The notes under the pieces were generated by a model. The model had not been told where the DNA came from and did not search any database. It saw nothing but the letters and a program-made list of their open reading frames with translations. DNA of 64,000 nt. It comes from Desmodesmus armatus (taxonomy: Eukaryota; Chlorophyta; Chlorophyceae; Sphaeropleales; Scenedesmaceae). Below, in pieces: positions 21,242-33,075 of this stretch (position 1 is its first letter; every line of letters begins with the position of its first letter). Where the stretch lies: contig VIIQ02000215.1 of NCBI GenBank assembly GCA_007449985.2, positions 50,001-114,000 of the forward strand, in the 5' to 3' direction. The position numbers were made by a program, and so were the translations under genes.

Positions 21242-24200
21242 GCCTGAGCAGCAGGGGTGATGCACACACACATGCATGTAAATTCTGTGGTGTGTCTTCC
21301 TGTGGGCTTCGGGCACAGCAGCAGCAGGTGCAGCAGCAGCAGCAGCACTGTCGGTGTGGTCCTGTGCGCATGGGGGTGTGTGGCTAGCAGCGGTTGTGGA
21401 CATGGGGTGGCTGCCGGGGACACCGGCCAGGCCTTCGCCTTGTTGGGGTCACATTGTGGGACGAGGTGTGTGTCGCTGTTGGGTCTGGAGTTGGCAGCTT
21501 TTGTGTGGGGCACCTGGCGTGCCCAACACCTCCAGCAGTGCGTGCCTTGACTTGCGCACTCTGATGCTTTTGTTCCGGTTTGTCCGCCTCTCCCTGGCTA
21601 GCAGCGGTTGTGGACATGGGGTGGCTGTGGGGGCCGCCGGCCAGACCCTTGACCTTGTTAACTTTACTCCCCTACCCCTGAACCCTGAACCTTGTTTGGG
21701 TCACATTGTGGGATGAGGTATGTGCCGCTGCTTGATCTGAAGGTTGGCTAAGTGTGTGTGGGGCACCTGGCGCGCCTGCTGATGGGTGGCATTTTATTGC
21801 ACACAAGCTGTAGTGTGACATTGCTTGTGCATTGGCCAATTTGTGTTGTCGGCAGCAGCATGTGTGCCTGGTGGGGCTTGTGTACCAAGGCCATGGCTGT
21901 CTGCACCCTGTCTGAGGGGTGGTGTGCCGTGGATTCGGGGTTGATCCATATCTACTAATGGCTTGACAAAAGACAGGCAGTGTGGACTGCCCCACCCCCC
22001 AAGTGAACTTGCAGATGGCCCTGGCAAGAGCAGCAGCACAGAAGCAACCGCATTGATGGTGTTGCTCGGCTTGGCTGCTCGTTGCCGTTGCATGCATGCT
22101 GCCCCCAGCATGACTGATTGACATTTTGACAAACCATACATCCCGGTCATACCATACCATGGACGCTACATACACATGTATGGCCATACATGGGGCACGT
22201 GGGGGACCTTTTGCATCAGCACACAGGGCTGCATTGGGTGCTGGCTGCCAACCCATCATGCCTGTGGCTGAGAACACTTGACTCACTGACTCCTCCCTCC
22301 CCTTGGGCTTGGGATTGGGTGCCTTAGGGTTTTGCCTTGAGGGATAAACCGCCCTAATTCGAAGGCGGCTGGCATCAACGCTGTGCTGACCCTGCTGTGG
22401 CGCCGTCCAGTGACGCTGCTGCTGTGTGGGTCCCTGTAGCACCGCATGCATGCGTGTTTGTGAGGGGAAGGGAGCTCTGCTGGGCGCTGGATGTGTTGTT
22501 GAGGCAGGAGGCTTCTATCTCAGGCTGTACGGTACAAGGCAGGGCAGGGCAGGCAGACATATTGATTGTTGTAGCACAGAAGCAGCTTCACGTTCCAAGT
22601 GTGTGTATGATTGCACGGGCCTTGGCCCGCTGCTGTTGTGCGACAAGGGCAGCCTGCCTGTCTTGGGCTTTAATGGGGCTTGCCATCTTCGTCTGTGTTG
22701 GTTACTTTGAGTTGTGTTGTCTCATGTTGAGGCTGGATAGAACGCCCTTCTGTGACAGTGTCGCTTGCAAACCTCTTTTGCAGTGTTGTTTGCAGGATCA
22801 CCAGGTGTGCATTTGATTCTGAGTTTCTGGTTTGCCTGTCTTGTGCAGAGCAGCAGCAGTTGACTTTTGAGCAGAGTCATAGGCTTGCAGGTGCAGGTTG
22901 GAAAACCATGTGGTGTTTTGTACTGGGGCACAGAGGGTGCTGTAGCATGCAAGGGCAGCCAGCGTAAGGGGCTGGTGTCTGTCTTGATATTCAATCCTCG
23001 TCCTTCAGCTTTGAGATGGTATGGGTGCTGGTCAGAAAGGGGGGGTGGGGGGCTGGATGTTCGGTAGATGGCTTGCAAAACACTGTGGGGCAAGTGGGGG
23101 TTGTGCAAGTTTGAGTTTGCCACTGCTAGAGCCACCTTCATGCATAGCCGTCTGACTTTGTGTGTGTCTGTGTGTGTGTGTGTGGGGGGGGGGGGGGTGT
23201 CAAGCTGACAGGGGTTTGCAGTGCTGGGAGAGTGTGCACGGGCTGAAATGCTCATGCTGCAAAATGAACATGGTGAGTCATTTTGGTCTCTTCGTCTGTT
23301 GCTCATGATGCAAAGCATCCTATGTGAGGATGATTTGGTGTTGGCATGTGTGCTGTGGGCCTCTCAGTGCAGTCCCAACTGGGGGCTGTCGCAGTCCAGT
23401 TGCGCCGACAACAAGGGAGGTTGTCAGGCGGGCCCACAGCTCAGCCTTTGGCGATCAGTCTGGGGGACTGTGGTGTTTCACTGCTCCGTGGCCTTCCTGA
23501 CGCAGGTGCTGGTGGGTCTGAAGTGAGCCCTCTGCCTGCTGCACTGCCTGCGCTGCTGGCTAGGACCTGTTGACGCGTCATGTGTTCGCTTGGACGTCCC
23601 TCAGTCATGGCGGCTGAAAGGTGCTGGCTGGCTGCTTGCGCGGGGTCCCTGCCTGCTGGGTTGGCGCATGCCTACTGCAAAGGGTGCAGACGTCCACAAT
23701 CAACATAGGTGTGCAGTGGCCCCTGCTTTGTCGCTTGTGGCAGATGCGTGCAGTCAGCTCTAGCCCTGCCACTCAACCTGTTACTTGCTGGGGGTCTCTG
23801 TGCTTCTTTTGGTTTGCTTGGGGCGCTGGAAGGGGAGGGGTGTCTCTGTAGTGCATTCCTGTAGGCATTGTTCTTGTAGTACCTCGAGCTTGCTTGGGTG
23901 CCATCCCAATTCCATTGCGGTGAGGATGGATTTGTCACAGGTTTCATCTGTGCACTGACTTATAGTACTGTGCTGTCCAGAGACGGCATTGATGCTGACA
24001 AGCTGAGGGTGACATTGTGCGGGTGGTGGAGGGGGAGGGGGGGGGCTGTCACGTTTTGTTGCTAGGGCTTGATGCTGCCCTTGGGAGCTGGGCATCTGCA
24101 GCCTGGCCAGGGTGGACCTGTACCGCTGCTGCACAGACTGTGTCGGTGGCTGCACAGTACAGCTTCGTCTGTGTGGTTCAGTGAGGGTTTGCCATAGCGG

Positions 24201-25500
24201 CAGGGGCCGGTGCTCCCAGATTTTATGTTCTTCCTGACTGGATCATCCCTGATGATCAGGGCACAAGGCATCTTGCTGCTGAAGGGCTACATCACTGCGT
24301 GAGGATGTTGAATCCTGTCTGTGTGCATTGTTGGGCCAACAGGGGGTGGTTCATGGGGCTGCAAGCTGAGCCATTCACAGCTACACATAGACGTCCCCGG
24401 CAGCAAGTGCCAGTTGGGTCACTAGTTTGTTGTGCATGTGTGCTCAACCAGCAGAGCGAGCCCACAAATTCTGCATATTGTGTCTTATGAAAGCGCAGGT
24501 GTTCAAGCCTGTGAAGGTGCACTGTGTTGCAGCAGCTCAGCACAGACCTGGGTGTTGGTTGCAAGCACCAGCAGGCAGCAAAGGGCATCACCACTGTAGA
24601 GTATAGAGCCATATTCCTCCATCAATCCAGCAGGTTGCTGGTACAGACTGCTTCACAGGTCAACAGAGGCTGCTGGCGCAGCATGCTGCTCTGGTGGTAC
24701 ACTGGAGAGACAACGGTGTGCTAGACGTCTGCGGCCTCGCCAGCCAGGTGTACCATGGCTCCTGCCACCATTGCCGCCAGGTGCCATGTATGTAACAAAA
24801 TTCCCCCCCCCCCCCACAGCCTAATGCTGCACCTACATGAAACAGGGGAGGGGACGATGCCAGTAATACTGCATGGACCAGTGTGGTGCATGCTTGCTGA
24901 CAGACCTAGCTGTCAACCGTGCAGCGCATGGTGCCGCCGCAGCAGCAGGAGGCACTGGCGGAATGCGATAAGCATTAGGCCATGGGGCTGCCCCCCAAGC
25001 ATGCCCATCGATTGTGTGGATATCCACAAACCCTGGCGCCATGACCAGGACACAGACACAGCATGCCTTGACCAACGTTGGTGGTGTACACAGGCAAAGC
25101 ACAGCAACAACAGCACGCACACCCACTGTGCTTAGCGCTGTTGCGCACAATAAAGCTCGCTCCATTCGGCTTGGTGAATATACCATTCAGGCCTACACAA
25201 TGATACTCCCATGAGCATGCAGGCGACCCCATACAGAGACAGTCACAACATGTGTGCAGAAGCTGAAGCAGTCCAGCAACGAAGTTGCACGATGTATGAT
25301 ACAACATAACAAGGACATGCACACACCAGCAGCCCAGGTGGAGGCGCCTGCAACTTGATATTGCTGAGGCAGATTGTTGCGACGAACATTGGGGCACATG
25401 AGGGCGAACCAACACAACAAACCAAGAGCGCTGCTTGAAGTCAGCACACGAAGCGTGCCCATGCCTCCACCAATGATGTACAAATAACAATGCCATGCGG
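21242..25500. other. Long intergenic stretch between convergent genes
   Basis: This separates the 3' end of the DGAT2 gene from the 3' end of the GH35 gene on the other strand. A TGTAA motif at 21276 is a likely DGAT2 poly(A) signal. I found no exon with family resemblance. The direct repeat at 21381-21775 lies here. Confidence 0.5.
21381..21775. repeat. Imperfect direct repeat (~215-bp period) downstream of DGAT2
   Basis: The block GGCTAGCAGCGGTTGTGGAC begins near 21381 and again near 21597. Each is followed by GGTCACATTGTGGGA and GTGTGGGGCACCTGGCG (copies near 21447/21504 and 21700/21758). Confidence 0.85.
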
Positions 25501-25539
25501 CATGGCCGCTGTGTGGAGTGTGAGCGATTCTGTCCCTCA

Positions 25540-26514
25540 CAGCGGCTCCACCCCTCCTGGTGGACCACCAAATCTGGCTGATCCACAGTCGCAATGGTGG
25601 GCAGGGCCCCTGCTCCTACCTTTCCCACATCCTTGCCCCCACCACCACCCCTACTGCCAGCATCTCCCCCTGCTGCAGCAGCAGCAGCAGCAGTGGGTGC
25701 CACAGGCAGGCGCCCCTCCAGCTCCATGAGCAGCACCTCATTAGGCCCAGGGGTCAGGAATGATCCAGGGAGGTACAGCGTCAGCTGGGGGCCCTGACCG
25801 GGCCAGTAGCGGCCCAGGGAGTTGCCGTTGACCCACACCTCACCACGACCCCAGCCACCACCCATGTGAAGGAAGGTGGAGGCCGGCACAGCGTTGCTGC
25901 TGCTGCTGCTGCTGGGGAGGCTGGCAGGAACGTTGAGTGTGCCCCTCAACAGCAGAGCCCCACGGCCCAAGTAACTGCTGGGTCCGTTGTCCTTGTTACT
26001 GCTGCTGCTGCTGTCATCGTGAGCCACGGCCAGGCCCGCTCTGATTGTGGCCACCCCACGAGCTGTCGGCAGACACAGGGACAGCAGGCAGAAGGCAAAG
26101 GGGCAGCAGGTGAGTGAGGCAGGTGTATGCAGCCGCTGAGAGATGCAGCCGCATGCAAGTGAATAAAAGCTTGGGTACGAAAGCAACGCGCCACTACTCT
26201 GAGCTGCTGTATGCCGTTGTGACTGGCTGCTAGTTTGGTGACACCCTCGGCCCCCACACGTCACAAGACCTGTGCAGAGGGGACCTTTGTACAACCCACA
26301 ATGTGACCCCGCCCCTAACATCCTTGCCTACTTGACCCTCCCTGATCCCCAAAGCACCACCAGTCACACGCACCTACTGCTGTTGCTGGTCCGCTTCCTG
26401 TTGCTGCCTCTGCTGCTGCTGCGATCATGGTCTGAGCCTGCGCCTCGGACACTGAAGCAATGAAGGGACGGTGACCACCAGCAACCACCTCAGCAGCAGC
26501 AGGAGACTCTGGTG

Positions 26515-26552
<38 letters not shown>

Positions 26553-27620
26553 AGTCTCCTGCTGGTGGTTGTCCAGCTGATGCCTACCCCCTGAGAACCC
26601 CCAGCAGCTGCAGCAGAAGCAGCAGCAGCAGCAGCAGCTGCCTCTGCTTCCTTCATCAGTGGTACCAGTGGCTGCCAAGGCAGGCCCCTGCTGCTGCTGC
26701 TGCTGCTGCTGCTGGTCCCATTCTCCATGCACACATGGTGCACGGACCACTCCTGCACCAGCCTGCCCCCCACTGTCACATTGCCCACCAGCCCCTTGGG
26801 GTCGGCCAGCTGGCCACCAAAGGCCAGCGCAAATTGTTGCGACCCAACTGCCACACAAACAGCTGCAGCAGGCGACCACCATCGCCGTTGCTATCTGAGG
26901 CGGTAAGCTTGCGGCTGGTGCTGCTGCCGCTGCTGCTGCTGCTGCTGCTGCCGAAGGGTGTGTATGGTATGAATATGGATGCTGGTACGCTCCTGAAGCT
27001 GTGTCCCAGCAGCATTCCATCAAGGTACACCCAGGTGGTGTCATGACCACGGAACTGAAGCAAGCCACCTGTAACACCAACGACAGCAGCAGCAGCAGCA
27101 GCAGCAGCAGCAAGCAGTATGGCGACAATGTTGTGCCCTTAGCATACCAACCCCAGCATTTGCCTGCTGCACAACCTCCGTGACCAGTCTGGGTCGCCAC
27201 CCAAGCTGTTGGTGTGTGCAGCACTGCAAGCCTTGACCCCCCTCCCCCCCTCCCCTGGGCCCTGGCAACATACGGCTTGCTGGACACATGTGTGCCTGTT
27301 AGATGCAGGCATGGATGCAACATACTATGGCATGACACATGCACACGTGCAGCAACCACCGACTACAACCAACAGCATGCAGGGTGCAGTGAGGCTGCTG
27401 CCGTGCATACCTGCATCGAACGCTGGTCCCAGCCCTCCACTGTACCAGCTAGGGGCCCCTCATACGCTGAATTGAATGCCCCCCCCCCCGGGCCAGCCAT
27501 ACACATACCTGCGTTGAACTCTGGCCCCAGCCTTGCGCTGTACACTATGAGTGGCCCATAGTACTGACCATACGCCTCCATTGGTAGAGGGTACTGGGAG
27601 TGAGACACAACAGGACCTGA

Positions 27621-27665
<45 letters not shown>

Positions 27666-28059
27666 GGGTGCTGGGGGTGCTGGGGGTGCTGACTGCTGTT
27701 GTGGTGATGGTGTGTGGGGTTCACTGCCGCCGAGGCTGCTGCTGACGTAGCTGCTGCCCCTGCATGTCTCACTGAGTGGGTCCAGGGCGTCAGTGAGGAA
27801 CAGCCCCTCACTCAGTGTGACATCACCGTATGACACCAGGGGGGAGCTGACGGCAACTCAGTGAGAGCATCCACTGCTGCGCTGTTGCTGCTGCATGGGC
27901 GGTGGCAGCAGCCAACTGCTGCCGCTGCTGCAGTAGAGACTGTATTGCTGTGAACTTGTTGGTTCCCCCCACCCCCAGCTGTCCCACTGTGCCTGCCTCA
28001 CCCAGAGGGCAGTGGTAGTCATATGAGGTGATGTGGGGGCTGAACACCTCTAGGGTGCC

Positions 28060-28115
<56 letters not shown>

Positions 28116-29167
28116 GGATGGTGCTGAGGGTGCTGGTAAGGGCCGGCAGCCGCCGCTGCTGCTGCTGATTATGTTGCTGAAGTGTCTGTGCTGCTTGCCT
28201 CAACCGCCACAGTTCAGGGCCGGGCAGGGTTATGCTGGCAACACCACTGGATGCTGCTGCTGCTGCTGCTGGTAGGCCCAGGTGCTCTGCCAGTGCTGCA
28301 TTGGCAGCAGCAGACACGTCTGCAGCAGCTGCTGCATCTGTTCCTGCTGCTGCTGCTGCTGCTGCTGCTGGTCTGTGTCATGTCTGTTGGCCAGCATTGG
28401 CACCTCGAAAAGGTTTGCCCCTGACCAAGGTCCAAAGTCTGAGGACAGCAGCAGGGGCGGCAGCAGTAGCAGCGGCGGAGGCGGCAACGGCGTCAAAAGA
28501 TGGTGAGGTGTGCTTGTCACCGATTTGCACAGAGATCGAACAGCCTTGCAAACTGCATGCATCAGAAGCAACACTGATGTGCTATCTGCTGACTCAACAG
28601 TGGCTTGAGGCCCACGGTGGGTGAACGCCCCAGTAACAAGCATACGTGCTCTGAGAGCCGCCGCAGACACACTAGCATAGTGCTGTGCCGCGGCATGCTG
28701 TGCCGTGCTGCACCATGCCATGCTGAGCTGTGCCATGCTGTGGCTCACTTGTTCCGCCTGCTGCCATGTAGAGGTTGACGTTGCCGGTGCCACCAGCAGT
28801 AGACAGGATCTGGTCCAATGTGTTGATCATCTGCAGCAGCAGTTACAGCCAGTTCAACATATTTTTAACTCACCTTGTTATTCTGTGTCACGTATTTGCG
28901 TCACAGGCACGCAGTGCAGCCACTGAGTGACGATGTTGATGCTGCTGGTCAAGCAGCTGCCGGCAACTTGCAGGCTGCCCTCGCCCCGAAAACAAACTTG
29001 CAAAAAGTCACTTTCCTATTGCTGGCTCTCAGCCTGTGCCTACCAGGTCGGTGCTTGTGTTGGCCATGGGTTCCCCCCAGTGTGTGAGCCAGCCTGTGTA
29101 GTACTCAACACAGAAGGGGGGGCTCTGGCCGGGAGGGTTGAACCTGCAGAAACACAACAACACCAAC

Positions 29168-29212
<45 letters not shown>

Positions 29213-30990
29213 GCGGCAGCAGCAGATGACCATGGTACTCTTTGAAAGGCTTGAGCAGGTGCCGTCCAAAGACGGACGGTGTTGGCCCACGGCGCCGTCA
29301 TGACCTCCAGCCTGGCCATATGGCCTGCAACAGAAAGCCCCCAGGATCCAGCATGGGGCCTCAAGACAACGGCCCTGGCAACCTTGGTTTGAGCTTCAGC
29401 TGTGGCGGTTTTCTTAATGAAGTCGATTGATTCTTACCCTGATCAGCACAGTATGCTGCTGAACTGGGCTGTGACCAAGGTCTTGAGATTGCTGGTGTTC
29501 ACAAGAGTGTTTCACTGTCTTACTGGACCACACCTGGGCCATTGCTGCACCCCCCCCCCCCCTTTGCCTATATCCGATGGGCTTGTCCCTAAGTCCACCA
29601 CCCACACACTCCTCCTGTAACCCACCCAGCTTCCCCCCCCCCCCCCCCCCCCCCCCCCCCACCTACCTGCGCTGCAGTGCCAAGGCTGCCTCTGTTGGTG
29701 CAAAGTCCACTGTGGTGAGCATCTCCCCCGCCAAAAACACACACAACACCCCCCCCCCCCCCCCCCGCCACCCCCCCCCCCCCCTACCTGCGCTGCAGTG
29801 CGAAGGCTGCCTCCACGTCTGTTGTAGGTCCAAAGTCTACTGTGGTGAGCACCTCCCCCCCCCCTTCCAAACACACACACACCCCCCCCCCCCCCACCCC
29901 CACCCCCACCCCCACCCCCACCCACCCCACCTCACACCTACCTGCGCTGCAGTGCAAAGGCTGCCTCCACATCGGTTGTTGGTCCAAAGTCCACTGTGGT
30001 GACACCTCCCCCCCAGGCAGTGTGCCACGGACCACTGGCAGCAGGGAGGCACCATCAACAGTGTACAACAACACCTACAGGGGGGGGGGGGCAGCAGGCG
30101 TTGGTGAGAAACAAGACGACAAGCAATAAGGACGACCCATCCAACGTATTTTACCAGCATCTGGGGTTGACCGGAAAGGCAAGGGGTGACGATGATGGGT
30201 GGCAGGGTAGCCGGGGGGGGGGGGGGGGGGGGGGGGGGGGCATCAGCCCTACCCCGTAGGGGAGGCACAATCAAGGCCAGGCGGCGGATGATGCATGTGC
30301 CTAAGCATTTGAAAATGCCTGGTCAGGTCATGCATAGGGCTGGCAACACCCATGCACAGTGAGCTATGCTCCCCTCCTGTCATGGCACGGCAACGCCCAC
30401 CACCCTGTCTCACCCCTTGTCCCATGTGCTGCCTGACCAAGCTGACCAGGTGCCTCAGGTACACCTTGTCATTACCATAGTAGCCATACTCATTCTCAAT
30501 CTGCACAGCACAGCACAGCACAACACAGCACAGCATAGTTGGTGGGCACTTCATCTTGGTACATGTGTCCAGTTGGTGTGACATGCGTGGGGTATGTAAG
30601 CGCAGAAGCTCCCTACCTACTCCCATTAAAACCCGAGTAATCCCCCCCCCCACCACACACACACAACTTATATGGGGGAGTATGGTACATGGACATTTTC
30701 GCCAAACATTATACATCAACACCCACCTGCACCATGGCGATGGGTCCCCCCCCTGTCCACTGTGAGGTGTGCCAGTGCAGGCAGCAGCTGGCCCCACCAG
30801 TCACATGCATGTTTCAGCAGCGTCCCACTGACCCCCCTCCCCACTCCTTTGACACCTGATACTTTCTCCTCACCCCCCCCCCCCCCCCCCCCCCACGCAC
30901 AAAACTGCTTGCCTATCTAGTAGGACAGTCTTAGTGAGCTTGCATGTACCCAAGTACTCCATCTGTCGACACACCTCCGTCCTCCCCTGC

Positions 30991-31028
<38 letters not shown>

Positions 31029-31848
31029 CCACACCCACCTGCACCATGGCGATGGGTCCCCCCCCTGTCCACTGTGAGGTGTGCCAGTGCCGGCAGCAGC
31101 TGGCCCCACCAGTCACATGCATGTTCAGCAGCGTCCCACTGACCCCCCTCCCCCTCCCTTGACACCTGATACTTTCTCCTCACCCCCCCCCCCCACGCAC
31201 AAAACTGCTTGCCTATCTAGTAGGACAGTCTTAGTGAGCTTGCATGTACCCAAGTACTCCATCTGTCGACACACACCTCCGTCCCTCCCCGCTGCACCTC
31301 CCCCCCCCCCCCCCCCCCCCCCATCCACCACCCACCTGCACCATGGCAATGGTCCCCCCTGTCCACAGTGAGGTGTGCCAGTTCAGGCAGCAGCTGGCCC
31401 CACCAGTCATCCACTGCAACCCAGAACTGCGGGTCACTGCTGCGCAGCACCATGCTGGCATTGCGCTGAAGCAGCCAGCAGGTAGCCCACCAAACTCCCA
31501 CTCTGCAGCACACACACCAGAACACACACGCTACCTGACATTGCCTTGACAACATACAAGAGAGACATTGCCTTGTAACATCATGACAAGGCATGGGGAT
31601 CAAAAACCATTCCCGTGACAAACAGAGGAAGTTATGCAAGCAGATGAGGTGTGCAATGAAAGTGTCGATGAAAACAGGATAGGAGCTCAACAGCTGCCAG
31701 CACTGACTGTGTTTGTGTCCCCCCCCTTACCTCCACAGCTGTAGGGCCCAGGTCTCAGCAGCACCAGCAGACCCAACTCCCCAGCCAGCTCGACAAAGCG
31801 CGGCACATCACGCCACCCAGTGAATGGCAGAGCACCCTGGACAGGGAC

Positions 31849-31883
<35 letters not shown>

Positions 31884-33075
31884 CAGGAAGGAGCAGAAAG
31901 GGGGTGGGGGGTGGGGGGGGGGGGGTTATGGCACCATTCATGACACAACACGCACCAGGACCTATGCCCATGGGGGTCATCCCGGACCCCAAAGTTGGGT
32001 GTAGGGCGGGCCGGGGGGGGGGGGGGGGTCCTATTGGCTGCCTTCACACATATCAGCCAAGCGAAAGCACCTGCCAGGGCCCGAGGCACGCCTCACTAGT
32101 GGCCCACGCCCACAACAAGCATGCTGTGTCTTGCAACCGCGGTCTTACTGTCTGCACACAGCCCATGGCCCTGCTCCCCCCCCCCCCCCCTGCGCTCGTC
32201 CCCACCTCGCCCCGCTACCCCACCAAGCACCTCGCACCTGTGGTCCTGGCGTGTTGGGCTGGTGGTAATTCCAGGGGACATAAAACTGCACGAGCAGCAG
32301 CAGCAGCAGGAGGAGCAGCAGCGGTGTCAACGATGTTGAAGTATGTAGGCACTGGCCAACCTGACATCACCAAATGGTAGCATCTGCAGCATGCAGCATC
32401 ACCCGTATGCATTGAAGGGGCCTGCACTCGGCAGGCGACCATCAACCCTGTGTGTGTGCGTCTCCTCATGCACAACCGCAGACTCATGCACTACCATGTG
32501 ACATGCTGACACTCCTCTGGACTGCTGCAGCAAATGCAGCCCCTCCTACACATATGGTCTTTCAGCCTTGTGGCCTTCAAATCATGTGTGCCCTTCCCCC
32601 CTCCCAACACACCCCTGACTGCACTCCCTGTGTCTTCCCCCCCCCTCCCCGTCCCTTTCAACCCCTCTGTACCCCCCCCCCTCCCCGCCCGCACCCCCCC
32701 CCCCCCTTGCTTTCCACCCCCCCCCCCCCCCAGGGCTCACCTGTATTGCGTTGAGCCCCATGGCCTTCATGGCAGTCAGTCTATCCCTCCACTGATCAGG
32801 GGGATCCTGAAGTAGTGCATGCTGCCCGACAGCAGCTGCAGAGGCACGCCATCCAGCATGAACCTGTCATTCTCCACAGTGAACGTCCGCCCTGGCTGCT
32901 GTGCGTAGGGCTGGTGGTGCAGCTGCTTTACTGGCAGATGTTCCTGCAATCTGTGCTGGCTAGAGGTGTCCGGCTGGTGATTCAGGGAGCCCCACCAACT
33001 TATGCCAGTGACTGAGGAACCAGAAGGTGAAAGGAGCATGCAGGCCAGGAGGACCAGGCATGCCACCGCCAACAT
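25540..33075 (-). CDS. GH35 beta-galactosidase, GLB1 (lysosomal/vacuolar) type
   Basis: This enzyme removes terminal beta-galactose from glycans, probably in the vacuole or outside the cell. It starts at 33075 with a signal peptide (MLAVACLVLLACMLLSPSGSS). Exons on the minus strand: 33075-32741, 32285-32238, 31836-31731, 31502-31336, 30500-30414, 30074-29942, 29143-29044, about 28830-28765, about 28430-28395 and onward, then exons around 28060-27830, 27836-27510, 27065-26380 and 26090-25560. Key sequence: [64 protein letters not shown] (acid/base Glu), VEYYTGWLTHWGEP (nucleophile Glu), VNLYMAAGGTNFGPWSGAN, TSYDYHCPLGEAG, and the jelly-roll end VWVNGNSLGRYWPGQGPQLT. One-base losses occur in the C-run at about 32810, the G-run at about 30015 and the T-run at 26831-26833. 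Exon 4 has a paired shift. The exact C-terminus after TIATVDQPDLVVHQEG is unclear. Confidence 0.93.
28060..28112. repeat. (CTG)n array in the GH35 coding region
   Basis: It encodes poly-Ser on the minus strand, just before the TLEVFSPHITSYDY exon segment. Similar arrays lie at about 28345-28370, 29170-29225 (intronic), 27623-27665 and 26518-26553. Confidence 0.9.
29667..30074 (-). repeat. Three tandem copies of the GH35 exon 6 tail plus donor
   Basis: Exon 6 (30074-29942) ends TTVDFGPTTDVEAAFALQR. Copies ending at 29788 and 29667 encode LTTVDFGPTTDVEAAFALQR and LTTVDFAPTEAALALQR. Each keeps a GTAGG donor and has a G-run plus AG just upstream that could act as an acceptor. The third copy has an in-frame 9-base deletion. 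Confidence 0.93.
30726..31502 (-). repeat. Three tandem copies of the GH35 exon 4 tail plus donor
   Basis: The full exon is 31502-31336. Its last ~90 bases (DWWGQLLPELAHLTVDRG...), the donor and about 200 bases of downstream intron recur at about 31122-31039 and 30810-30727, with periods of about 297 and 312 bp. The intronic parts are nearly identical, including AACTGCTTGCCTATCTAGTA at 30903 and 31203, so the duplication is recent. Confidence 0.93.
30960..31025. repeat. Long poly-C tracts in GH35 introns (poly-G on the coding strand)
   Basis: A C-run of over 30 bases begins near 30991. Others are at about 30878-30895 and 31301-31321, and a G-run of about 30 bases lies at 30212-30240. On the transcribed strand the C-runs are G-runs downstream of donors. 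Confidence 0.9.

Noticed and set aside
24975..25540. Continuation of the GH35 protein down to 24975
   Set aside because: The frame stays open, but sequence after VVHQEG has no GH35 similarity, and family members end shortly after this point.
29512..29925. Poly-Gly protein on the minus strand
   Set aside because: It is produced by poly-C tracts in introns; the real exon copies are in another frame.
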